Below are positions 1 to 8,514 of a stretch of DNA of 11,315 bases, in pieces. The position numbers were made by a program, and so were the translations under genes. The notes under the pieces are model-generated. The model saw only the letters and a list, made by a program, of their open reading frames with translations. It searched no databases and was not told where the DNA came from. This stretch comes from Echinococcus granulosus (Eukaryota; Platyhelminthes; Cestoda; Cyclophyllidea; Taeniidae): contig NW_020170432.1 of NCBI RefSeq assembly GCF_000524195.1, positions 38,317-49,631 of the forward strand. Direction: 5' to 3'. The stretch's first letter is position 1. Each line of letters starts with the position of its first letter.

Positions 1-277
1 AAACCGACTACATGTCATCATCCTGCCTTGAGCATTGCATGATGCTACCCCCGCCTCCTCACCCATATATACCCTCCTCAAATGCATTCCACTCCACCTA
101 CGTAGGACGCACTCGTCAGGAATGGAAATTCGCTGTCATTTTGCAGCACACTGCACCAACGAAATTGCTGACATACTGGTGATGATACGAGTCTACTACG
201 TCATTACCATGTCTGACATGTAGTTACTTAAGTGCAGTTGGTGGGAGGATTTGCTGTGGCTGGCCACATAGATCATT
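1..277. other. Unannotated non-coding stretch
   Basis: No supportable gene. The one frame of about 60 codons begins at a TTG and its product resembles nothing I know. A short 13-base palindrome, CATGTC-T-GACATG, lies at 208-220 and a TATA-like run at 64-70. Neither has context making it a regulatory site. Confidence 0.6.
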
Positions 278-338
278 AGGAAGGAGAATAAGCAGGGGAA
301 AGTGGAGGAGGAGGAGGAGGAGAAAGAAGAGAAGGAGA
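278..338. repeat. Purine-rich tract with (GGA)6 microsatellite
   Basis: The plus strand is almost entirely A and G over this interval, with six perfect GGA triplets at 304-321 followed by degenerate GAA/GGA units. This is a simple sequence repeat. Long polypurine runs can form triplex structures in vitro, but nothing here shows a function. It encodes no convincing protein: read as a frame it would be a Glu/Gly-rich artefact. Confidence 0.9.
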
Positions 339-3166
339 CTATGCAGTGTAGTGACATTTGACACATTTAATTGCATGACCCTCCGGTTTCCGCTACTTTC
401 ATCGCTAACTTGAAGGCTTCTGACGTCCCATTCATGTCAGTTCAACTCACACCCTTGCACAGCTCCCATTATACAGCTCAGTCAAGTTCCATGCTTCTGT
501 GACGCCGCTGAATAGGCCTTTAGGCTACAAATGGTAAAGTGTTCACTCAAGTTGCATGATCAATTCCCTTTTTCGTGCGTGCAAGTATAACGAGTATAAA
601 ATGTGGCTTGAATGGGCCTTATACGGCTTACTGGGCATTTATAGATTAAATTAGACGTTACGAAGTGCATATTATGTGAATAAATGCCAGGAGGTACTGT
701 GAGATGAGCCAGTGCGTTGACGGCGACGAAGATGATGTCTTGGTTGTAATGTCCAATTCTGGTCTAAAGCATCAACAGAGAACGAACGAGTACCAGTCTG
801 GCTAACCGTCACTGGCTAGTATACCATAACACGTAAATTCACAATCGGAACAGGGAGATAATGAGGGAAGCATCCATCATTTTAAGCATTACTAAGTCAA
901 CATGATACACAGGAAATCAACTGAAGGGGCAAAAATTCGCCAAAGCTGAGCACTAAGGAAGGTTAAACTAATCAGTACTTAGAGTTTAATGAGCCGATTT
1001 ACACGATCTTTTGGCCGTCAGTCTGGCAAATGATTCACTATTAAGGTGTTCAATTCTACAGTGCAATCTTCTGCTGTGAATTACTTTCTTGTAAGTGTCA
1101 TGGGAAGGATCACGCCAGTTATGTTGGCAGCAATTACTCGGCCACTTCAATGAAACCGGTACGCCACGGCCGTCATTTAACATCAACACAGTGTTCAGTG
1201 AAGTTTATCACTTTAAAAGAAAACCTTTTGAACTTGGTGATGTTTATCCTCAATATCGTTGCCTAAATAGGGTTAGCAGTGCTTTCAGGCATTCAGTAGC
1301 TGTCAGAGGCATATGAGGCGGATTTAGAAAGCGAATAGTTAATAAGATGCAGCATGATACTAAATTGAAGGAGAAAATGTTTTGCATGCAACCACTCAAC
1401 CTCACTTCTACCAGTTCTCAGAGCCTGATCGTCCCCAAATTGCACTAGCGAGTTATCTTAAGGGGTAGGTCGCGAACTTGCCCCGTTGATGGTATGTCTG
1501 TAAGTATAGCAATGCTACCGAAGTTTGATTCCGGGAACATATGAGAGAAAGAGGTGTTTATACCCTACAATTCCACATAACCCGTACCTCTTCAGATCCA
1601 CGATAACTTGATAGGCTTAAGTGTTCGTAGCCATTGGAGCAGGAAGATTTAGGCCTCTTTATTTTTCGCGGTCCGTCAGTTTGTTTTCTCACTTGGACTG
1701 TAATGGAGAGACGCACGTGAATTTGTTTTCCAGAGAGTGTGTAAATGACTCAAATGTAATCCTTTTCTTCGCCAAGAATAAGTCCGAATTTATACATCAA
1801 TGATGGAAGTGGAAATGTGTTTATATAGCATCACTCACAAGGTTTTAGGTCTCCCTCAAATTACCTAGCAGTGTCCTAGCCGCTGTGGGTTGACAATGAG
1901 GAATCTACATCTCCCTCTCCCCCTTTAGACTCGATTTTTAGGTGACAGTCGCCGATTTGGCCTAATCACTCGACATCTTTCAATTCTGGCTCAGATTTTA
2001 ATGTCTCTATCAGCAGATGCTCAATAAATGAAGGTTATCTTCAGGAGAGTATCAAGGAAAGACCACCCAATGAAGTTGCATCTGCGGATTGACGATTGCT
2101 TCATCTTTCAATTCTGACCCATAGCCAGAGTGGGAAGTGGACACTGAGACTCTCAGGACAAACAAACGCTTACTCTGTAACAAGAGGGACAGAGAACTAT
2201 GAATATGAAATAACAAAATCACCCCCTGCTTTATAATCAACGAGGATTAACAACTGGGTGGGGAAAATGACGAAAATATTGAGGCCCTATTTCATTCTAC
2301 TTACATGATCAAACATCCTTCAAATGCTTCCACATAAGGTGATGAAATATCTGCCTTTAAAGAGGAAAGATTAAATGGACTCCCCCAATGCAACTCGCTG
2401 AAAGATTTTATGTGAATCCACGAGGCGCGCCATTGTCCTCCGCTTTTGATGCCTTCTTATTACAAAAGCTTTCTCATGATCTCCCATCCCTCCTGACTCC
2501 TCCAATTTACGTAGCTGCATTGACGGGCGGTAGGAAGAAGTAATTGTCAGAAGTGCTATGGTTGGCCTTTCAGATGGTATGGTGGCAATAAAGCGGAGCA
2601 TGAAAAGCTTTAATTCTAGACAATATAAGTAAACTTTTTCAGCATCTGAGCTACCAGCCTCTCAGCCTCTCTCCACTTTCACATTAAAGCCACTTCCACG
2701 TCTGCAGAGAACGTGAATGTGGATATACCTATCTACGCTGCTATGCTTACGCAAAATCAAAGAAGTCAATTTCCGGATATTTTGAGACAAATAGATCTGC
2801 AGAAAGTAATTAGGGAACAACTTAGATTCGGCATTAATAGTGGTTTGCCATATCTCATGATCCATTAAACTTTACGAATTGATGAAAGGCTGAATTTTGG
2901 CTCCCACTATTGTATTCCACCCTGCCCTTTCAGTGCAAACGAGGAACGGATATCCACTGCCCTCAACTACTGCATTCGTGATTGCTAGGTAGTGAAATGC
3001 GGTAAAGATGGTTGTCGCCACAACTCGAGAAAACAAAGTTGCAATCCTAATGCAAATTCCCGTAACTGCCTCCTTTCATTTGCAACTACATAAAAGTGGG
3101 ATTGAAAAGGTGACAGTGACTTTAGCAATATTTCAGTTTTGGCCTTTTAAAGGTCTTATTTTCACA
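339..3166. other. Gene-free, unique-looking sequence
   Basis: I read this stretch on both strands and find nothing I can support as a gene. All open frames are under 80 codons, several begin at TTG or GTG, and none gives a recognisable domain. AATAAA hexamers at 679-684, 2033-2038 and 2587-2592 match the polyadenylation signal, but no coding sequence precedes them, so they are best treated as chance. No tRNA-like A-box/B-box pair was found: a T-loop-like string near 1525-1537 has no matching arms upstream. No repeat longer than chance expectation stood out. Intergenic or intronic DNA is the simplest reading. Confidence 0.6.
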
Positions 3167-3195
3167 GGGAATTCTTGAGCAGTCAAGAATTTCCC
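3167..3195. repeat. Inverted repeat: 12-bp stem with one bulge
   Basis: The left arm GGGAATTCTTGA (3167-3178) pairs with the right arm TCAAGAATTTCCC (3183-3195) around a four-base loop GCAG. All twelve left-arm bases pair, with one extra base bulged on the right arm. By a hand estimate such a tight hairpin is expected about 0.1 times in a window this size, so it is more ordered than most short palindromes here. It is too short for a typical animal pre-microRNA stem and the flanks do not extend the pairing. There is no U-tract downstream, so it is not a bacterial-type terminator. Function unknown. Confidence 0.6.
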
Positions 3196-3337
3196 GCCCC
3201 CTTCAGTTACACTGGATCAAACAATGCTACGTTCAGATAGACTTGAAGTGGGCTAACAGTCTCTATCACCTTCAAAGCCAATCAAATGCTATAGTTGCAT
3301 GAGAATTAGACCACCCTCTACCTCCGCCCGTCTCCGT

Positions 3338-3370
3338 TGTTTGGCGCACGATTACGTGCAAAGGCAAACA
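3338..3370. repeat. Two-tier hairpin
   Basis: An inner perfect stem GCACG/CGTGC (3346-3350 with 3355-3359) closes the loop ATTA. An outer stem TGTTTG/CAAACA (3338-3343 with 3365-3370) encloses it across an asymmetric internal loop (2 against 5 bases). Eleven base pairs over 33 bases is modest and could arise by chance. No gene is adjacent. Confidence 0.4.
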
Positions 3371-4523
3371 TTCCTCTTGCTTAGCAGTATGTGATAGCCA
3401 ATGAAGAAGTGGGCGCTGATGCTTTCGTCTCCTGATTTCTCGGATTTATGTCTCGGTAGATGCTCCGAGCTCACGCATCCCAGCTCGTAGCAATGATACT
3501 GGGTGTTATTTTCCCTTCTGGTAGTCTCTCAAACTGACCAGGAAATCGCGCCATCACTTCGTCACTTATGACATACTGCCTGCTACCAATTCCTAGTGCA
3601 GACAAACACGAGATGTCAAGTGAAGCATTTCGATTGTGGAGGAGACAGTTGTGGAGTCTGTTCACGATGCCACATGAGCAGGCTCACAAAAAATGGGCGA
3701 AGGGAGAAGAGTGATGGCTGTGGATTGCGGTGATTGCTGGCGGAATGTGGCAGTGTATTTTGAATGCTTTTTGTTAAGCGCTTCTTCCTATGTTTCGGTG
3801 ATGAGACTTGCCTTAAGTAGCTCGCCTTGAGAAGAGTGGGTGTTTCAAAGTCAGTTTTACCATGGGATTTCGTGATGGAATTGCACAAATGCCAAAGCCT
3901 CTAAGCCACCGGATGGGTGACTTAGTGCCTTATGGTAAAGGGGGCGATAATAATTATGAGGAAGACCTACTTACCCGCTTCTTTTGACCGCTAAGCTTTA
4001 CTTTCCCGACTCTGACCACTGATGCAAATATCTCAGCATTTAAATTCAGGCAACACATTTTGGACTTTGAACAAAAATAGCAATATCGCCCATTTAAGTA
4101 ACTCGTAATGTGGGCATCCAGAAGACCAATTTTTACCAAAATTCGGTGGGTTCATCACCAGAACATGAGAGCATACTTGTCCAACTGGCATCACGAATGG
4201 GTAGTAGGGGGTTGACATCTTGTGTTCATTCTCCACAATGCATTGTCCAGCAAAAGTTACGAGTGCAGGGTAATCGGTTTACTGCACACTCATCTACACA
4301 CAAACGCAATTCTGAGTGACATGAAAAAAACGACCCATTACTCCGCACAGCACTGAGCATCTCCCTACTGACAATAACGTGAATGTCTTCCCTAATACCA
4401 AGCACATTAAACAGTCCGCATTGACGCAAGATTTTGTGACAAAGTGAAGGGAGGGAAATGCAGAAAGCAGCTAAGCATTTGGAAGGCACAAGGCAAGGGC
4501 AAGTGAAATACGGTCAACTGCAA
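3371..4523. other. Gene-free stretch with overlapping short minus-strand frames
   Basis: Several short minus-strand frames overlap here (3471-3665, 3616-3888, 3954-4139, 4033-4236, 4226-4489) in different phases, with stop codons between them and no recognisable domain. Some start at GTG or TTG rather than ATG. A donor-like GGGTAAGT lies on the minus strand near 3969-3976, but I could not pair it with convincing exon boundaries. I treat the stretch as non-coding. The only structure noted is the hairpin at 3901-3925. Confidence 0.5.
3901..3925. repeat. Inverted repeat: 10-base arms, one mismatch
   Basis: CTAAGCCACC (3901-3910) faces GGTGACTTAG (3916-3925) across the five-base spacer GGATG. 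Nine of ten positions pair, with one C/A mismatch in the stem. By hand estimate a hairpin of this quality is expected once or twice in a window of this size, so it may be chance. No neighbouring gene gives it a role. Confidence 0.45.
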
Positions 4524-4919
4524 TTAGGTGCCTGCATTGCTCAAGGTATATAGCCAAAAATACAAAAATTGCTCATCTGCGTTTTGTTGGCCAGAGAGCC
4601 GGAGGACACATCCTCCCAATGACCTCACTTCCAAATCAAACGCAGTGTGCGATCCGTGTTGCATGACGTCTCCTGTTATTTCTTCAGTAAAAAGTTCTAT
4701 CAAAAGTCTAAATTGCATCACTGCATTAAGGGATAGTAACTTACCCAACACAATTCCTATGCTAGCATTAAGGGAAGCGCAAGTCATGCCAAAGTAAAAA
4801 ATATCTATTAACATATACAATCGTGAGCATGTATGCCACCTAGAAAGGAGTGCCAGGTGATTCGCTGCATTCGGAGGCAGAACAATGCAAATAGAAATGA
4901 GAGAAGGGTAAAAATGCAT
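4524..4919 (-). CDS. Weak candidate: minus-strand open frame of 131 codons, unknown
   Basis: I do not recognise this product. The frame stays open from about 4955 down to a TAA at 4524 (about 144 codons; the first ATG gives 131). In the part from about 4797 downward my hand count gives G in 34% of first codon positions, 18% of second and 22% of third. That order is seen in real coding sequence, but the sample is small and not significant on its own. A pyrimidine-rich tract followed by TGCAG on the minus strand ends at 4865, a plausible 3' splice site. GGGTAAGT at 4746-4739 is a plausible donor inside the frame. If both were used, the exon would be 4745-4864. No domain, signal peptide or Kozak-type context supports a gene. 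A run this long is expected less than once by chance in the window, so it is only suggestive. Confidence 0.18.
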   Translation of the reverse strand: MHFYPSLISICIVLPPNAANHLALLSRWHTCSRLYMLIDIFYFGMTCASLNASIGIVLGKLLSLNAVMQFRLLIELFTEEITGDVMQHGSHTAFDLEVRSLGGCVLRLSGQQNADEQFLYFWLYTLSNAGT

Positions 4920-4950
4920 GGGTTGAAGTGATTGAAGGTAGATGGTATAA

Positions 4951-5002
4951 GTGCTTCACAAAAATTTGCTTGTACTAAAATAGACGATTGTATATTGCAG
5001 AT
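4951..5002. repeat. Decayed 52-bp unit upstream of the array
   Basis: This segment lies exactly one 52-base period before the first clear unit and starts GTG like the others. An ungapped hand alignment to the unit at 5107-5158 gives about 23 of 52 matches (44%), against 13 expected at random. It is probably an older, more diverged copy. Confidence 0.45.
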
Positions 5003-5210
5003 GTGACCACTCCAACGCTGCCTGCGTTGGATTACATGAGTGTACGGAGTCATTGTGATTTTTTCGACTGTGCCTCCGTTAGTATGTGTGAATGTGCTTG
5101 GAATTAGTGACCTACTCTACTACGCCTGCGTTGTGAAGCATAAAAGTACTTTGTATTTGTGACCTCCTCTGCACTGCTTGCGTTAGAATACATGAACACA
5201 CATCACATCG
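5003..5210. repeat. Tandem 52-bp minisatellite, four units in exact register
   Basis: Units run 5003-5054, 5055-5106, 5107-5158 and 5159-5210, all exactly 52 bases with no gaps. Each begins GTGA (three of four GTGACC). All share a core near unit positions 18-26: GCCTGCGTT in units 1 and 3, GCCTCCGTT in unit 2, GCTTGCGTT in unit 4. Units 1 and 4 also share ACATGA at positions 32-37. Ungapped hand alignments give 31/52 (units 1-3), 31/52 (3-4), 30/52 (1-4) and 28/52 (1-2), where 13/52 is expected by chance. The array is therefore genuine but old. Minus-strand frames crossing it are a by-product of the repeat. No coding, centromeric or regulatory role can be inferred from sequence alone. Confidence 0.87.
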
Positions 5211-5223
5211 TAGATATGTACCA

Positions 5224-5639
5224 GTGGACCTTTGTTAAAATGGGCGGATGTACTTTTTGGTAACCTCTTCTACTCGGCCTAAGTTAATTTAAGTTAACAT
5301 AATTTTGGTCTCTTTATCTCTGCACTATTTATATCTCTCAAATATATTTTTACTACTGGTCTTCTCTACTCCCTCTGAACTTGAGGGTGTAATTCTCTTT
5401 ATCGTTTTAGTGATGTGGTGTTCTCTGTCTGCTCTGTGTTGTTTGAATGTGTTTCTTATTGACTACGTCTTATCCACTTTTCTCATTTTGTGTATAAATT
5501 TGCATTTGTTATTTCTTCTCCTCTGACTACTTCTGCGTGAAGTTCTCCTTCCGTGATGACTTTCATCCCCTTGCTATCTAAGCCGTGAATTTCCTGTTTA
5601 CTTGCTACGTTTTCGTGGAGATGATTGCTTCAATACCCT
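5224..5639. repeat. Degenerate downstream continuation of the 52-bp array
   Basis: After a 13-base interruption, unit-like starts recur at 5224 (shortened), 5260, 5308, 5359, 5418 and perhaps 5508 and 5585, with spacing of 36-59 bases and some gaps near two periods. The first 26 bases of the 5260 unit match those of the 5107 unit at 19 of 26 positions. Further downstream, similarity is limited to the GT start and CTCTNCT-like strings, and the plus strand becomes strongly pyrimidine-rich. The open frame at 5305-5526 starts at a TTG and would encode only a Leu/Phe/Val/Ser run dictated by T-richness, so I do not call it a gene. Confidence 0.4.
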
Positions 5640-6204
5640 TCGTATATATTCTATCACCTTTTCCTCCCACACTCCTATGACACTTCTCGCCTAGACATGA
5701 AAATCAAGCACGTTATTTCCTGATGAAAAAGTCATAGTGCAGTTGAAGCAGTGTTTCATGCACTTTAAATTGTTTCACCCAACGTCTGTTGAGAGGGTCT
5801 TTAATAGAGGGTGTGGAAGAGGTTGTAAAGATGTTGGTGAAAGTGGCAGGGTCAGGATGGTGATAGGATACACGTAAATGAAGGTAGGAAGGCGGTTGTA
5901 AATGTGGGGCAGCTGTCGATGGTCCTTCCTTTACTTTGGCAGTACGTAAGTTAGTTTGGCCCTTACCCTTATAATAGATGTGCCTTCTTCGCTTTACACC
6001 CATGCAGCCAGATTGTAGCATGGTGGCAGGCAATGGCAGCCATCTCATTCCTTCATTCATTTCCGCGCAAGCATTCCCATTGCTCTTTCCTCCAGTATTA
6101 ACTGTCATCCCTTACTTTTCCCAATGAATCTGAGTAAATTGCTATGTAAAGCAAAAGGGTGCTTTAGCTGGAGTTTCATGCATCCACACTAGTTAATAGT
6201 TGTA

Positions 6205-6234
6205 CGTGCCACAAAATGACCGACGTGTGGCACG
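6205..6234. repeat. Perfect 9-bp inverted repeat with adjacent CACGTG
   Basis: CGTGCCACA (6205-6213) and TGTGGCACG (6226-6234) are exact reverse complements separated by 12 bases. Just after it, a CACGTG palindrome (6238-6243) and another GTGGCA repeat the same vocabulary. CACGTG is the E-box recognised by bHLH factors, but a single copy carries little weight. A 9-bp stem with a loop of this size is near chance expectation for the window. Confidence 0.45.
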
Positions 6235-6717
6235 AATCACGTGTAGTGGCAACATATCACTACAAACAATAAGCAGTTTTCAATTTGATTGGCATATGTA
6301 CTGGTGCTGGCTCCAGTATTGACATGCATCGCATGCTTTTACCTGTGCTCCATTCCAATCATCTCTTTGGTGCACTGGCAACAATGCACATTGGATGGGG
6401 AGGTAAGCAACAAATGCCAACTACTGGGTCGAATGGCATGAAATGGCAAAGTGCAACAGGCAAGTAACACCTCCATCTCAATGCATAAGTGGCATACTTC
6501 TTCATAGGCACGGATGCTCATGATGTGTACCATCACTTCGGGGGCTAATATTCACCAACTCTTTACCCCAGTGCAATATGCAAGTTGAATTTAACAGCTT
6601 AAAGCAAAATAGTGAAGTCATTTGCTCACTACTGCTACAAGTAGGGTAATGTGAATCCCACATGGTGGCAGGAAGTATACTTGACGGGATAAAAGCCAAA
6701 GTGCAATGGAATCACGA

Positions 6718-6744
6718 CAGAAGGCCTCGAATCACGCCTTCCTG
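6718..6744. repeat. Short bulged hairpin
   Basis: CAGAAGGC (6718-6725) pairs with GCCTTCCTG (6736-6744) with a single bulged C, over a 10-base loop. Eight pairs is a weak stem and no function is implied. Confidence 0.3.
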
Positions 6745-7484
6745 CTCCATTAACACCATCTCTTGGTTCGGCTGTTTGGTATGGAAGAGTAATCATTTAA
6801 AGTTGATTTTCTTTCTTCTGAAACACTGGACACATCGCTAGCTTCGGTTCGTGACTACTGCTCTGATTTTGCCTCTCCAGTAAGTTCATAGGATGCAGAT
6901 GAAAACGGCTTCGAAATCGCAAATTTCCTTTTCCCTCAGAGGCTTTTGAATATGCAATTTCACAATTCCACCAACCAAGATTACGGGATGTAGCAATGAG
7001 TTTCTAATGTCCTACATCGGCGTCTTCCAGTAAAATTTCTTTTCCCACGAAACAAGTTGCACACCTGACCTAAACCCATTAGAAGCTGTTTCGTCCCACT
7101 TCGTGGAATGTATATACACACTTGGTATAGGAAATTGGGAAAGCATTGTACCTCACCCCCAACTGGGCCAAGGCGTTTGCTCCTACACCCTCGCCAAACA
7201 GCACCACGTGGTCAATGCTGAAAACGACAGGCGAAAATGAGGCAGTTATAGAATAGCCTTGTTGATCCTATACCCATCCACCTGCATGCTGCACAAGGCG
7301 TCATGCAAAATAACCGGGCGGCATACAACAGGGAGTCCTGTGATTGTCGCCTTTGCCTCCCCTAAGTGCGCATGCAATGCGGTCTCATTCTATGAGGGTT
7401 TCCGTCACCCATCGCCTCCGACGCGTTGTTGCCATCGCACAGCCAAATTTGATGGTCTCGGCAAATGAGCCGCGTTTACTTCCC

Positions 7485-7500
7485 CTCTCTCGCTCTCTCG
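7485..7500. repeat. CTCTCTCG direct duplication
   Basis: Two exact adjacent copies of CTCTCTCG sit in a short pyrimidine-rich run, continued by ATTTCTTCTTTTCT. It is a minor simple repeat. Confidence 0.75.
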
Positions 7501-7816
7501 ATTTCTTCTTTTCTGGGTGAAACAACAAGCAAGCTTTTCCGAGGAGGTTAAGTAGGAAATAAACCAGGCTAATGTACTTTCCGTTGCTTCTACGGAATTG
7601 TGGACGCCAATCACTCATTGTCGGTGGTTTGCCATTACAAAGCCATCCTTTTTGAGAGAACAAACTAAGTGGAAGAACAAAGAGCACAACACAGAGGAAA
7701 CCTACCTAAAGTGGTCAAGAAAATTTTTTAGGCTTTTGACGATGTTTCGCAGTGTCGGTATTGTGTATCTACAATTCAGAGGACTGAAATGAGCCAAAGC
7801 TATGACGAGGTCATAG

Positions 7817-8098
7817 TTGTTGGGACTTTCTTGCATGATTCTGTTTGTCATACAGTCCTTCACACTCCTGCCCTATAAGGCCGCGTCCGAAAACAATAGA
7901 AGCCTTCTCACCCTTTGGCTATTTGGCGTCAGTTATGCCTCAACCTTGACCTGCGGTGATAAAGCAGGCGTCGGAACTGCAGACATCCATAATGGCAGAA
8001 GACTCGCATCTTTCAAATTTCGCAGAGCATTGAGTGTTAGGCAAGTTGTAGACAAAAGTGGCAGATTTGATGGACAAATTTTAGCCAACAATGTCTGA
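7817..8098 (+). pseudogene. Possible linker region of a decayed RTE retrotransposon
   Basis: This open frame runs 93 codons from a TTG (first ATG a few codons later) to TGA at 8096. Most of it is not recognisable. Its last third, at 8033-8074, reads VRQVVDKSGRFDGQ. This resembles the segment between endonuclease and reverse transcriptase in RTE-type elements, where a basic stretch is followed by a V-x-x-V-x-D-x-x-G pattern. The reading is supported mainly by position: clear reverse-transcriptase-like segments follow at once on the same strand. On its own the frame could be chance. If it is part of the element, the frame changes near 8080-8100. Confidence 0.3.
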
Positions 8099-8352
8099 TT
8101 TGGTCAAAAAGCCATTTGTTGAAAGGCAGATGTGCCATAAGGAGGAGACGGTTCAAACAGCGTCATCCCTGGAGCACCACACTGGGTTATTTTTATTACC
8201 TTTATAGAGCAGCCTGTCATTAAATGCAGGGGACTTTTAGGGGATACCTCATTTCGCCTCCTTTCAGACGATCAGATAGCTCACTCATTTTGGCCTTCAA
8301 AAATTACACTCCATTACGCTTCTTTCAAGAGGAGGCAGTGACTGTGTCTTGA

Positions 8353-8511
8353 CGATGGCTTGAGGATAGTCGTCGATTGTCACCACATGGTGCACCTTCA
8401 GCCGTCCAACGAGTCTTTCACAAGGGAGTTGAAGAGCTTACAGTCGCGTTCCCTGTCCATGCGCAACTGACATACTTCCCTTGTGAACTCTGGATAACAC
8501 TTAGATTAAAC
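8353..8511 (+). pseudogene. RT palm segment remnant, frame 1
   Basis: This frame is open between TGA codons at 8350 and 8512, with no start codon of its own. From His at 8386 it reads H-G-A-P, then a run with V-x-R-V and a GVEEL string. A valine/alanine-rich piece ending near AQLTYF at 8461-8478 follows. The family counterpart has HYGVP, an amphipathic helix, a short acidic turn, then a G-Q-L-x-x-x-F strand before the V-(R/K)-Q-G-C box. Where that box should lie (about 8490-8511) the sequence reads ITLRLN then stop, so the box is lost. Together with the next segment, frame 1 has only one stop in about 130 codons; about seven are expected at random. Confidence 0.55.
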
Positions 8512-8514
8512 TGA

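Larger units (their letters stand above)
5640..7816. other. Gene-free stretch between the array and the retroelement
   Basis: No supportable gene. The longest frame (5713-6108, minus, 131 codons) has G in only about 22% of first codon positions and no recognisable motif. The plus strand is notably G- and purine-rich at about 5795-5925, reversing the pyrimidine bias just upstream. Two short hairpins (6205-6234 and 6718-6744) and a doubled CTCTCTCG (7485-7500) are the only structures. The segment 7259-7800 might hold eroded endonuclease sequence of the downstream retroelement, but I cannot show this. Donor-like strings (for example AGGTAAGC near 6401-6408) occur without a matching exon. Confidence 0.5.

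Noticed and set aside
208..220. 13-base palindrome resembling a p53-family site
   Set aside because: It does not satisfy the RRRCWWGYYY half-site pattern, and short palindromes of this size are common by chance.
1525..1537. T-loop-like string resembling a tRNA B box
   Set aside because: No A box at the right distance and no acceptor, D or anticodon stem could be drawn.
2371..2601. 76-codon minus-strand frame with a charged C-terminal half
   Set aside because: No motif is recognised, the length is within chance range, and no splice or start context supports it.
4808..5053. 81-codon minus-strand frame
   Set aside because: It runs across the first 52-base unit and its decayed neighbour and has no recognisable domain, so it is best explained as a by-product of the repeat.
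5305..5526. 73-codon frame predicting a very hydrophobic, membrane-like peptide
   Set aside because: It begins at TTG, and its Leu/Phe/Val/Ser content follows from the pyrimidine-rich composition of the decayed repeat array.
5713..6108. 131-codon minus-strand frame
   Set aside because: Length is within chance expectation, first codon positions are not G-enriched (about 22%), and no domain or homology is recognisable. It lies opposite a G-rich plus-strand tract that disfavours minus-strand stops.
6019..6672. Exact 12-mer CATGGTGGCAGG at 6019-6030 and 6661-6672
   Set aside because: Several chance 12-mer pairs are expected in 11 kb, and flanking sequence does not extend the match.
6234..6736. 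Three copies of GAATCACG (6234, 6709, 6729)
   Set aside because: Dozens of 8-mers are expected to occur three times in a window of this size, and there is no consistent spacing or flank.
7385..7687. 100-codon minus-strand frame with an arginine-rich end
   Set aside because: The Arg/Glu-rich part comes from the CTCTCTCG simple repeat read in reverse. The overlapping minus frame at 7405-7614 is the same DNA in another phase.
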